This document shows positions 16,053 to 24,280 of a DNA stretch of 64,000 nt, piece by piece. Origin of the DNA: Spirochaetales bacterium (GTDB lineage: Bacteria; Spirochaetota; Spirochaetia; Treponematales; Treponemataceae); the NCBI GenBank assembly GCA_003246335.1, contig QKAR01000018.1, positions 1 through 64,000 on the forward strand, read 5' to 3'. The stretch's first letter is position 1. Every line of letters starts with the position of its first letter. Under the pieces are notes generated by a model. It saw only the letters and a program-made list of their open reading frames with translations. It was not told where the DNA came from and did no database searches. The position numbers were made by a program, and so were the translations under genes.

Positions 16053-17057
16053 ATGAAAGTTGAAAAAGGCGAGAAAGAGCGAAAGAAAAAACCGCGCAAC
16101 ATCTCTCTTGACGACTCCCATGGGGGAAAAAAAAGTCGCGTATCGAAAGATACTGATCCGTTAGCCCTCTATTTAAAGCAAATATCCCGCTATCCATTGC
16201 TCGGCATTACCGACGAGCAGGACATCGGGCAAAAAATACAGAAAGCGAAACTTTCGCTCGTTTCCTTAAAAGAAGCTTACGCTGATCGACTCGCCGACCC
16301 CGTTTTCCTCCGCGAGGCGTCAAAGTTGGAAACTGCGCTCCGCGATTTAAAAAATCGCATGATAACCGCGAACCTTCGTTTAGTCGTTTCCATCGCGAAA
16401 AATTATCAGCATCGCGGGCTCGGATTACTCGATCTTATCGACGAGGGAAACATCGGCCTAATCGAGGCGGTTGAGCGTTTCGACTATACCCGCGGTTGCA
16501 GGTTTTCCACTTACGGCACCTGGTGGATCAGGCAAGCGATCATTAAGAGCCTCGCCGACAAGGGGCGGTTAATTCGAATCCCCATTCATATGCTCAATAC
16601 CATCAGCAAATGTTTTTTCGTCGCGAAGCAGCTTACGCAGGATCTTGGCCGCGACCCGAGTCCTGAGGAGCTATCAGAGTATCTGCAAATTCCCGCCGAC
16701 CGCATCCGCGAGATAATGAGCATTTCCCAGGAAACGACAAGCCTCGACACGACGGTCGACGACGACAACAACACGCGGCTGTCGGACTTAATTAGCGACG
16801 ATACGCTCGTCGAGCCCTTTGAGCTCGTTTTCACCGCGACGCTTCAGGAGACGATGGATGACGTATTGGGCCAACTGACCGAGCGCGAGATGAAAATAAT
16901 AAAATTGCGCTTTGGCCTAACGGAAAAGGGCCCGTTAACGCTTGAAGAAACCGGAAAGCTTCTCGGCATCACGCGCGAGCGCGTCCGCCAAATTCAGGGT
17001 AAGGCGCTGTGCAAACTGCGCGGGCACGAGGCGCTTGAGGCTTTCCACGAAGACTAA
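16053..17057 (+). CDS. Sigma-70 family RNA polymerase sigma factor (RpoD/RpoS class)
   Basis: 334 residues with regions 1.2 (DPLALYLKQISRYPLLG), 2 (LRLVVSIAKNYQHRGLGLLD, then STYGTWWIRQAI), 3 and 4 (LTEREMKIIKLRFGL, ending ITRERVRQIQ). Region 1.1 is absent, as in RpoS and SigB-like secondary factors. The housekeeping factor is usually longer, so I infer a secondary or stress-type sigma. AAAAGG lies upstream of ATG 16053. It follows the LysM/LytM gene by 21 bases and is probably co-transcribed with it. Confidence 0.9.
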   Translation: MKVEKGEKERKKKPRNISLDDSHGGKKSRVSKDTDPLALYLKQISRYPLLGITDEQDIGQKIQKAKLSLVSLKEAYADRLADPVFLREASKLETALRDLKNRMITANLRLVVSIAKNYQHRGLGLLDLIDEGNIGLIEAVERFDYTRGCRFSTYGTWWIRQAIIKSLADKGRLIRIPIHMLNTISKCFFVAKQLTQDLGRDPSPEELSEYLQIPADRIREIMSISQETTSLDTTVDDDNNTRLSDLISDDTLVEPFELVFTATLQETMDDVLGQLTEREMKIIKLRFGLTEKGPLTLEETGKLLGITRERVRQIQGKALCKLRGHEALEAFHED

Positions 17058-17098
17058 TCGATCACTCGGCCACCATTGAGAGGCCTCGCCGCAATCCT

Positions 17099-17785
17099 TC
17101 ACTGATCCTCGATATCGGCGAAGAGGTCTTCTTCCTCTTCGTATTCCTCTTCGGTATTTTCCTCGTCCGCATCGCTCGCTTGCGGGATTTGGGCGCTGAC
17201 GCTTTGCCCTAGGTCGTGCTGCGCGTCTTTGCCTTGATCGCTCGAGAGTGAGGGGATTAGGCATGCGAGAAAAAGTTCCATGCAGACGCGCGCGTCGTCT
17301 TCCGCGCGATGGGCGTCAATCGCCATAATGCCGAATCGCGCGGCGAGATCCTGTAATTTGTAGTTAGGCAACCCCGGATACGCGGCTTTCGCGTACATAC
17401 GGGTGTCGACGACTTTATTCCGAAGGGGCGCAAGTCCCGCCCGAGAGAGTTCCTCATTAATGAAGGAAACGTCGAACGGCGCGTTATGCGCGACGAGGAT
17501 CGCGTCCCCTATGAATCTAATGAAATCGGGAAGGACCTCGGCCGCGGATGGCTGACCCTCGAGCATTTTGTCGGTTATTCCGTTTACTTTCGTGACTTCG
17601 GGTGGCATCGGCGTACCGGGATTCACGAGCGAGCCGAAACGGGAGATAATGCCGCGCGAATCGTATCGAATCGCGCCGATCTCGACGACGCGGCAATTTC
17701 TGGGTTCGAGTCCCGTGGTTTCGGTATCGAAGGCGACGAATGTCGCCTTCGGGAATTCGGCTATGAGCCAGTCGAATGCGGACAT
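17099..17785 (-). CDS. DnaQ-like 3'-5' exonuclease (DNA polymerase III epsilon type)
   Basis: DEDDh exonuclease: ExoI FDTETTGLEP (about residues 18-27), ExoII AHNAPFDVSFINEEL and ExoIII HRAEDDARVC with the catalytic His. It would proofread replication or trim DNA ends. The C-terminus carries an unusual strongly acidic tail (about the last 35 residues, e.g. EEEYEEEEDLFADIEDQ), perhaps a DNA-mimicking or protein-binding tail. It lies 8 bases after the phosphoglucomutase stop on the same strand, so the two form an operon. Confidence 0.88.
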   Translation of the reverse strand: MSAFDWLIAEFPKATFVAFDTETTGLEPRNCRVVEIGAIRYDSRGIISRFGSLVNPGTPMPPEVTKVNGITDKMLEGQPSAAEVLPDFIRFIGDAILVAHNAPFDVSFINEELSRAGLAPLRNKVVDTRMYAKAAYPGLPNYKLQDLAARFGIMAIDAHRAEDDARVCMELFLACLIPSLSSDQGKDAQHDLGQSVSAQIPQASDADEENTEEEYEEEEDLFADIEDQ

Positions 17786-17793
17786 TACGCTCG

Positions 17794-19563
17794 TTACGCC
17801 TTCGCGAGAATATCGTTAATCTCGTCCGCTATCGCCTTGATCGTGTCTTTTGCGGTTGATTTCGCGGCGTCGAGTCCTCGCGCCGAGGCGGTAACCGGGC
17901 AAGAAACGTAAAATTTGATTTTCGGCTCGGTTCCGCTCGGTCGCGCGCTGACGACGGTTCCGTCCTCGAGGAAAAACTGGAGTACGTTGCTTGATGGAAG
18001 CCCCGTCGGCGTTTTCTCGGAAGGTTTTGAGGGCGCGTAGGAAACGCCCTCCTGCACGTCGCGAATGCGCTCGACTTTTTTCCCTCCGAGGGAGGTGAGC
18101 CCTTCGTCGCGAAGTTTCGCCATGAGGTTTTTCATCGTGTTACCGCCCGACGCGCCGGGGAAACCCTTGCTGATAGCCCATTCCTCGAAATAACCGTGCT
18201 CGGTCCAGAGCTCCTCAAGTCGGTCAAGGAGACTTTTCCCCTTACTTCTCCAGTACAGCGTCATTTCGGCGCACATTGCGGCGGCTGAAACGCCGTCCTT
18301 GTCGCGAACTTCCGTCTCGACGTTGTATCCGTAGCTTTCTTCGAACCCAAATACGTACGCGTTGCCGGACGAGCTTTCAAAGTTTGCCATGACCGAGGCG
18401 ATCCACTTGAACCCGGTGAGGCATTCGACGGTCTCGATGCCGTAGGACGCCGCGATGCGGTCGCTCATCGCGCTCGTGACGATAGAGCGGATGATAGCCG
18501 GCTTTGCGGGCGTCGTACCGGCTTCTTTATGCGAGAGGCAGATGTAGTCGGTGAGCAGCGCGCCCATTTGGTTTCCGGATATCAGTACGAATTTCCCGTC
18601 GGGTCCGGGAACGGCGCTGCCGAAGCGGTCAGAGTCGGGATCGGTCGCCATGACGACGTCCGCTTTTTCCCGCTCGCCCAATTCGACGGCCATCTTGAGC
18701 GCCGCGGCCTCTTCGGGGTTCGGATAGGAAACCGTGGGAAAATTCCCATCGGGATTTTTTTGCTCGGGAACGGTGATGACGGTGAGTCCTAGGTCACCGA
18801 GGACTTTTTCGACGTGCATCGCCCCCGTTCCGTGAAGCGGGGTGTACACGATTTTCACTTCCTGCGCCTTTTCCTTTATTAGGGACGGTCGGAAGAGTTT
18901 CGATTTGACCATCGCCCAGTATTTGTCGTCGATCTCGCTATCGATCAATATGAGCTTGCCCGCGCGGATGGCTTCGTCTTTCGATATGGACTTAACCGTC
19001 GAAACGGCGTTGACTTCCCGTATGATGCCGACGTCATGGGGCTCGGTAACCTGAGCTCCGTCATTCCAGTAGGCCTTGTACCCATTGTATTGAGGGGGAT
19101 TGTGCGACGCGGTTACCACGACTCCCGTATCGCAGCCGAGCGTTCGGATCGCGAATGACAGTTCCGGCGTGGGGCGCAGTCCGGTGAATAAATACGTGGT
19201 AAAGCCGTTCGCGGCGAATATGAGCGCCGTGGCCTCGGCAAAAACGGAGGAATATCTGCGGGAATCGTACGCGACGACGGCTCTCAGGGTTCCCTGCGTG
19301 GTTTTTTCGGGGAACGTCTTGATGAAATAGTTCGCGAGTCCCTGGGTAGCGCGGTTAATGACGTACGTATTCATGCGGTTCGTTCCACCGCCGATTACCC
19401 CGCGCAAGCCACCCGTGCCGAATTCGAGATCCTGGTAAAAACGGTCCTCAAGTTCCTTCACGTCCTTCTTTGCGATCAAGTCTCGCACTTCAGCCGCGAA
19501 TTTCTCGTCTTTTTCCTCGGAAACGTAGGCTTCTGCCCGGGAAAGTATCGTCCGTTCGTCCAT
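17794..19563 (-). CDS. Phosphoglucomutase/phosphomannomutase
   Basis: Alpha-D-phosphohexomutase, 589 residues, interconverting hexose-1- and hexose-6-phosphates. The active-site serine is in TASHNPPQYNGYKAY (Ser153), the magnesium loop is DPDSDRFG, and the C-terminal phosphate loop is SARPSGTEPKIKF. Length matches the PgcA-like phosphoglucomutase/phosphopentomutase branch. AAGGAG lies eight bases before the ATG and a good promoter lies at 19602-19630. Phosphopentomutase activity would link to the nucleoside phosphorylase, but cannot be told from sequence. Confidence 0.93.
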   Translation of the reverse strand: MDERTILSRAEAYVSEEKDEKFAAEVRDLIAKKDVKELEDRFYQDLEFGTGGLRGVIGGGTNRMNTYVINRATQGLANYFIKTFPEKTTQGTLRAVVAYDSRRYSSVFAEATALIFAANGFTTYLFTGLRPTPELSFAIRTLGCDTGVVVTASHNPPQYNGYKAYWNDGAQVTEPHDVGIIREVNAVSTVKSISKDEAIRAGKLILIDSEIDDKYWAMVKSKLFRPSLIKEKAQEVKIVYTPLHGTGAMHVEKVLGDLGLTVITVPEQKNPDGNFPTVSYPNPEEAAALKMAVELGEREKADVVMATDPDSDRFGSAVPGPDGKFVLISGNQMGALLTDYICLSHKEAGTTPAKPAIIRSIVTSAMSDRIAASYGIETVECLTGFKWIASVMANFESSSGNAYVFGFEESYGYNVETEVRDKDGVSAAAMCAEMTLYWRSKGKSLLDRLEELWTEHGYFEEWAISKGFPGASGGNTMKNLMAKLRDEGLTSLGGKKVERIRDVQEGVSYAPSKPSEKTPTGLPSSNVLQFFLEDGTVVSARPSGTEPKIKFYVSCPVTASARGLDAAKSTAKDTIKAIADEINDILAKA

Positions 19564-19601
19564 GTTGTCGCTCCTTACGTCAAGACCAATATTCGATTTG
19601 G

Positions 19602-19630
19602 AGTATAGCCGTTTTGTCTCGATTGAACAA
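19602..19630 (-). promoter_or_regulatory. Predicted promoter of the phosphoglucomutase gene
   Basis: On the minus strand TTGTTC and TATACT are separated by 17 bases. The start site would be near 19595, leaving a short leader that contains the AAGGAG ribosome site. It lies back to back with the promoter at 19662-19690. Confidence 0.55.
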
Positions 19631-19661
19631 GGATTTTCGCGCGTCGCGAAGGGAATCGAAC

Positions 19662-19690
19662 TTGCCCGAGTTGGTAATTTTTTTTATACT
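19662..19690 (+). promoter_or_regulatory. Predicted promoter of the GH3 lipoprotein gene, very close to its start codon
   Basis: TTGCCC and TATACT are separated by 17 bases. The -10 box ends nine bases before ATG 19700, so transcription should begin within about three bases of the start codon. No Shine-Dalgarno is present. Confidence 0.6.
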
Positions 19691-19699
19691 CCGTATCGT

Positions 19700-20953
19700 A
19701 TGCGAAAGTTGGCGCCTCTTATCCTCTGTTTTTTTTTCGCGTCGTGCTCGCGGAAAACCCCCGTAATGGTTAGCGCCGTTTCCTCAGCGCGGTGGTGCGC
19801 GCAAGAAGCTTCGGCGCTCGCGAAAGACATGACTCTTTCGGAGAAAGCGGCTCAGGTCATCATGAACGGGATAGACGGCAATGAGCGATTTTCGCCGTAT
19901 TTACTCGATCATTTTCGCGGCGTCGTGCCTGGGGCGATTTTGCTTTTCGGGTACAACATAGCCCCGACGCCGGAGCGAACTGCCGCGTATGTCGATTCCT
20001 GCGCGAAATCCTTCCGTTCGCTCGGCGGCGATATTCCCGTCATGTTCGCCATCGACGACGAGGGTGGCGAGGTTTTCCGTACCCGCGGGGTTACTTCGTA
20101 TCTCCCTTCCGCTCGCGATATCGCGGGAAAATTAAGCCCGAAAGATGCAGAGTCGCTTTACTTCAGCCTCGGCAACCAGCTTCGCTATCTCGGCATCACG
20201 ATGAACCTCGCGCCGGTCGCGGAAATTCCGACGGATCTCAATGTCGGCTTTCTCGACTCTCGGTTGTTTTCGGCTGACGGGACTGTGACGGATTCATTCT
20301 CGCGCGCGGCCTCTCGGGGCTATTCTCGCTCTGGCATCGTTCCCGTCCTCAAGCATTTTCCCGGCTCCGGCGACGCCGATCCTCATTCGGGATTTCCAAA
20401 AATTGACGCGACTCGCGAGGATATAATTCGCCGGTACGGTGCGCCGTTTTCGTCAATTTCGGGGGATTGGCCAGCCGCGATTCTCGTATCGCATTCTCTT
20501 GTCCCCTCCGTCGATACTGTTCCGTTTTGCCTTTCCTTCGCCGGGGTCACGGGAATCTTGCGCGACGAACTCGGTTTTGACGGCGTCGCGATTACCGACG
20601 ATATTTCGATGGATGCCATTCGCCGCGCGGGATGGTCCTCGGGCGAGGCGGCCGTCGCCGCCATTTCGGCCGGTTGCGATATGGTTATGACCTCTGATAC
20701 CGACATACGCTCCGTCGCGCGCGCGATCGAAACCGCCGCGAAGGATGACCCCCTGTTCGCCGCTCGCTTGGACGAATCGGTAGTCAGGATCCTCACGCTG
20801 AAGATTCGGGTCGGTCTCGTCAAAACGGCCTTAAGGCGGTATAGTGACTCTCGCTCGGGCTCCGGAAAAAAAGCGGCTTTCAATCTATCGTCATTCACCG
20901 AGTGGAAAGCGCGTGCGGAGCGCACGTTGCGGGAGGGGAGTGGAAATGAGTAG
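19700..20953 (+). CDS. Glycoside hydrolase family 3 lipoprotein (NagZ-like)
   Basis: Beta-N-acetylhexosaminidase-type GH3 enzyme, 417 residues. The N-terminus MRKLAPLILCFFFASC has a lipobox (FASC), so unlike cytoplasmic NagZ it is membrane-anchored. The family segment reads KHFPGSGDADPHSGFP, with the Asp-x-His acid/base pair kept, and the nucleophile region is FDGVAITDDISMDAI. It probably trims GlcNAc sugars from peptidoglycan or external glycans. I chose ATG 19700 because the lipoprotein signal begins there. It overlaps the pseudouridine synthase gene by 8 bases. Confidence 0.88.
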   Translation: MRKLAPLILCFFFASCSRKTPVMVSAVSSARWCAQEASALAKDMTLSEKAAQVIMNGIDGNERFSPYLLDHFRGVVPGAILLFGYNIAPTPERTAAYVDSCAKSFRSLGGDIPVMFAIDDEGGEVFRTRGVTSYLPSARDIAGKLSPKDAESLYFSLGNQLRYLGITMNLAPVAEIPTDLNVGFLDSRLFSADGTVTDSFSRAASRGYSRSGIVPVLKHFPGSGDADPHSGFPKIDATREDIIRRYGAPFSSISGDWPAAILVSHSLVPSVDTVPFCLSFAGVTGILRDELGFDGVAITDDISMDAIRRAGWSSGEAAVAAISAGCDMVMTSDTDIRSVARAIETAAKDDPLFAARLDESVVRILTLKIRVGLVKTALRRYSDSRSGSGKKAAFNLSSFTEWKARAERTLREGSGNE

Positions 20954-21668
20954 CGAAAACGAAGTCGGGCCCGTCCTCTACTCGGACGAGACTCTCGCGG
21001 TCGTGAACAAGAGAATCGGGGAAATCTGCGAAGGCGGCGAAAAATCGAACGCCGGCTTGCTCATCGTTAATCGGGTCAGACCGCTTCTCGAGGAGCGGTT
21101 GCAAAGAAAATTAACCGCGTTGGAAGCGGTTCACCGGCTCGACCAACCGGTTTCGGGATGCCTCCTTCTAGCCTTCGATCGCGCGTCTTTCGCCGCGCTT
21201 TCGGCGGAATTCTCCTCAGGCGCCATTCGTAAGAAATATTGGGCCATCGTCGAAAAATCATCCCGCGCCGACCTTTCGGGGCGGCTTGAGCACATGATTC
21301 GTTTTGACGCGAAACATCATAAAGCGACCGCGGTTCCTTCCGGAGAGGTTCGGTCCCCGGGGCCGGAATGGAAGCGGGCCGCGCTTTCGTGGACGCTGAT
21401 TGGCTCGGGCGACCGATATGACTTTCTCGAGATCGTTCCCGAAACCGGACGGACGCACCAAATCCGCGCGCAGCTCGCGGCGGCCGGGATGGTAATTAAG
21501 GGCGACTTAAAGTACGGCGCGCGCCGCAGCGACCCGCGCGGTGGCATTCGTCTTCACGCGCGCGCGATTCAGTTTCGTCATCCGGCTACTAACGAGGTAT
21601 TAACGATATCGGCCCCGATCGAGGATATCGATCCCCTTTGGTCGGCCTTTTCAGCGGCGGCGCGATGA
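20946..21668 (+). CDS. RluA-family pseudouridine synthase
   Basis: Isomerises uridine to pseudouridine in rRNA or tRNA. The catalytic motif HRLDQPVSG is at residues 63-71 with Asp66 as nucleophile, and the GRTHQIRAQLAAAG block near residue 163 is also typical. There is no N-terminal S4 domain, so it is like RluA/TruC and not RluC/D. The 240-residue length fits. GGGAGGGGAG lies just before ATG 20946. The exact RNA target is unknown. It overlaps both neighbours by a few bases. Confidence 0.9.
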   Translation: MSSENEVGPVLYSDETLAVVNKRIGEICEGGEKSNAGLLIVNRVRPLLEERLQRKLTALEAVHRLDQPVSGCLLLAFDRASFAALSAEFSSGAIRKKYWAIVEKSSRADLSGRLEHMIRFDAKHHKATAVPSGEVRSPGPEWKRAALSWTLIGSGDRYDFLEIVPETGRTHQIRAQLAAAGMVIKGDLKYGARRSDPRGGIRLHARAIQFRHPATNEVLTISAPIEDIDPLWSAFSAAAR

Positions 21669-22465
21669 GTGTTCGGCTCGACGTCGCGGGTAAAGAGTCG
21701 TTTGATCGGTATTATTCCGCCCTTTTCGGTTCCCGTTGGCCGGCTCTGCGCGAGGCGCTTCTTAAGCCCGTAGGTCACGCAAGCTGGGATCGTGAGCTTC
21801 TTAAGCCCTATTTCCTTGATCCCGGCAGCGTAGTCGCCGCGCTTTCTCTGCCGCCGGTCATTGACGGCAGAGTCCTCGATATGTGCGCGGCCCCGGGCGG
21901 AAAAACCTTAGTTTTATTAGGTCGACTGGGCGAGGGTTCGCGGCTTACGGCAAATGAGTTTTCTCGCGATCGAAAGCAGCGCCTTATAACTGTTCTCGAC
22001 GAGCACGCTCCCGCCGAACTGCGGGAACGGGTCTCGGTTACGGGCTTCGACGCCTCGCGCTGGTCACGGTACGAGCAATCGTGCTATGACAGAATCCTTC
22101 TCGACGCCCCCTGTTCTTCGGAGCGGCATGTCCTTTGTTCCGAAAAACACCTCGCTGAATGGAAACCCTCGCGAATTAAGAGCCTTGCGATACGTCAATG
22201 GTCTTTGCTATCCGGCGCCTGGCTCGTCCTCGCGCCGAAAGGCTTGCTCCTTTACTCTACCTGCGCCCTCGATCCCGCCGAAAATGACGAAATCGTGCGC
22301 CGTTTGCTGAAAAAATACCCTGACGCTGCGATTCGCGAACCAGACTTCGATTCCCTTCCCCCGGAATACCCTCGCGGAGAGCGAACGCTGTATGGCTTTC
22401 ACGTTCTGCCCGACGCCGACGGAGGAGCCGGCCCTTTGTACTACGCTCTTATCGAGAAAACATAA
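21665..22465 (+). CDS. RsmB/NSUN-family RNA m5C methyltransferase
   Basis: SAM-dependent cytosine-5 RNA methyltransferase. Motif I MCAAPGGKTLVLL binds SAM, motif IV is LLDAPCSSE, and motif VI is YSTCALDPAENDE; both cysteines used in catalysis are present. At 266 residues it lacks the NusB-like N-terminal domain of RsmB and is closer to compact NSUN-type enzymes. ATG 21665 overlaps the preceding stop (ATGA). It forms an RNA-modification pair with the pseudouridine synthase gene. Confidence 0.88.
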   Translation: MSVRLDVAGKESFDRYYSALFGSRWPALREALLKPVGHASWDRELLKPYFLDPGSVVAALSLPPVIDGRVLDMCAAPGGKTLVLLGRLGEGSRLTANEFSRDRKQRLITVLDEHAPAELRERVSVTGFDASRWSRYEQSCYDRILLDAPCSSERHVLCSEKHLAEWKPSRIKSLAIRQWSLLSGAWLVLAPKGLLLYSTCALDPAENDEIVRRLLKKYPDAAIREPDFDSLPPEYPRGERTLYGFHVLPDADGGAGPLYYALIEKT

Positions 22466-22565
22466 CCGGATTCGGCGTAACTTTCTATTTTTCGCCGCGC
22501 GTATGGACGCGAAAAAAAAACTGGTGTAAACTTAGGGTTAGTTTCATTCCCAGGGGTATCAGCGC

Positions 22566-23810
22566 ATGGCCTACGTTAAGCAAACTCGAGAACAGATTCT
22601 CTCCGGAATAATCGAAACCGAGTCCTCTATCAATAAGATACAGGACGTTGACGTGCTCATGGAGCTCATTCTTACCGAGGCGCGGAAAGTAGTGCATGCC
22701 GACGCGGGCTCGATTTACGTGCGGGACGGCGACCGTCTCGCCATCCATTATGCCCAGAACGATACCCTGCAGCGGCAGTTACCCCCAGGACAAAAAGTCG
22801 TCTATTCGTATTTTTCTTTTCCGATCAACGAAAAAACGATAGCCGGATATTCCGCCTTAACGAAGCAACTCGTAAACGAAAAAGACGTTTATGAAATTTC
22901 TCCGGATAAATCGTATAAATTCGGGCGGCAAAGCGACGCGGTCTCCGGGTATCGCACCGTTTCAAACTTAACGATTCCTTTGATGACCTCCGGAGGGAAC
23001 ATCCTCGGCGTCCTGCAAGTTCTTAACGCGCTCGACGAAAACGATCAAGTGACGTATTTCGATCACGACGACGAACTGTATATCAGCCATTTCGCGGCGA
23101 ACGCGACGGTCGCCCTCGAACACGCGCATTTAACGCGTTCCATGGTCTTACGCATGATTCGCATGGCGGAAATGCGCGACCCGAAGGAAACCGGCCCCCA
23201 CGTTAATCGCGTTTCTAGCTACGCGGTCGAGATATACGATCGGTGGGCGTTCAACCATCAAATCGACGAGAACGAAAGCCGGAAGTACCGCGATACGCTG
23301 AAAATCGCCTCAATGCTCCATGACGTGGGAAAAGTGGCGATATCCGATCTCATACTGAAAAAGCCGGCGCGTTTTACCGAGGAGGAATACCTCGTAATGC
23401 AGGGGCATACACGGCTTGGAGCGAAACTGTTTAACGAGATAGAATCGCCGATCGACCGGATAGCCCGCGAAGTCGCGTTGACCCATCACGAGAATTGGGA
23501 CGGCAAAGGCTATCCCGGAAAAGTAAACGTCGAAACAGGCGAGACCGAAGAGGCTGACCCGGAAACGGGAAAACCCGTTGGGTTGCGAGAGCGAGAAATC
23601 CCCATTTCGGGGCGAATCGTCGCGCTCGCGGACGTCTATGACGCGTTGTCCTGCCGTCGCGTCTATAAGGACCCTTGGACTGAAGAGGACGTGTTAGCTG
23701 AAATCAAGAAAATGCGCGGCCAAAAATTCGATCCCGAGGTCGTGGACGCCTTTTTCGAGATCCTTCCTTCGATTCAATCCATCAGGGATCGTTTCCCCGA
23801 CGTAGATTAA
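22566..23810 (+). CDS. GAF and HD-GYP domain protein, probable cyclic-di-GMP phosphodiesterase
   Basis: 414 residues. A GAF sensor spans about 20-185. The HD-GYP domain follows with HDVGK (252-256), His281, HHENWDGKGYPG (307-318) and ALADVYDA (353-360), all metal and GYP residues intact. It should hydrolyse c-di-GMP in response to a small ligand, affecting motility or attachment. AGGGGT lies upstream of ATG 22566. A weak promoter (TGGACG, 17 bases, TAAACT at 22532-22537) is possible. It converges with yaiI, only three bases between stops. Confidence 0.92.
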   Translation: MAYVKQTREQILSGIIETESSINKIQDVDVLMELILTEARKVVHADAGSIYVRDGDRLAIHYAQNDTLQRQLPPGQKVVYSYFSFPINEKTIAGYSALTKQLVNEKDVYEISPDKSYKFGRQSDAVSGYRTVSNLTIPLMTSGGNILGVLQVLNALDENDQVTYFDHDDELYISHFAANATVALEHAHLTRSMVLRMIRMAEMRDPKETGPHVNRVSSYAVEIYDRWAFNHQIDENESRKYRDTLKIASMLHDVGKVAISDLILKKPARFTEEEYLVMQGHTRLGAKLFNEIESPIDRIAREVALTHHENWDGKGYPGKVNVETGETEEADPETGKPVGLREREIPISGRIVALADVYDALSCRRVYKDPWTEEDVLAEIKKMRGQKFDPEVVDAFFEILPSIQSIRDRFPDVD

Positions 23811-23813
23811 TTT

Positions 23814-24278
23814 TTAGCTCGACTCGGTCGCTTTCGTCAATTTCGTAACTTCCCGATCGAGCGCGTTCGCAAAATCCTGCAATTCCTTACGGCCGAACTG
23901 TCCCGTTTTTTCCGGCGTAATGCCGTTATTGAAAAGTTCGAGCATTAAATTTCTCATGGAAAGCCGCTCGTTGATGTTTAACTCGGTATATACGTTTCCG
24001 CGGTCATTAATGACGCGGATTCCCTTATCGACGAGCCGTTTGGCGAGCGGTATATCGCGCGTGACGACTAAATCTCTCGAGTCCGCGTGGTCGACAATGT
24101 AGTCATCGGCGGCGTCGGGCGTTGCCGCAGAAAGGATCATCTCGCAAAATTTCGACGAGGGAAGGGGTATGCTCCGGTTCGCGACGAAGCGGGCGGTAAT
24201 GCCGCGGCGTTCTGCGGTTTTCCCGATAAGGTCGCGAACTTGACGGGGGCAAGAATCGGCGTCAACCCAAAAAAACAC
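23814..24278 (-). CDS. YaiI/YqxD family protein (UPF0178)
   Basis: 154 residues. The N-terminus FFWVDADSCPRQVRDLI and the segment DLVVTRDIPLAKRLVDKG are the hallmarks of this widespread family, which has a PIN-like fold with conserved acidic residues (Asp in VDADSCP and TRDIPLA). A nuclease role has been suggested but not shown, so I give no function. It starts with GTG at 24278, two bases after manA. Confidence 0.85.
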   Translation of the reverse strand: MFFWVDADSCPRQVRDLIGKTAERRGITARFVANRSIPLPSSKFCEMILSAATPDAADDYIVDHADSRDLVVTRDIPLAKRLVDKGIRVINDRGNVYTELNINERLSMRNLMLELFNNGITPEKTGQFGRKELQDFANALDREVTKLTKATESS

Positions 24279-24280
24279 GG

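Noticed and set aside
22480-22515. Terminator after the RNA methyltransferase gene
   Set aside because: TTTTTCGC and GCGAAAAA can pair, but on the plus strand the stem is followed by A, not T, and the stem centre is irregular.
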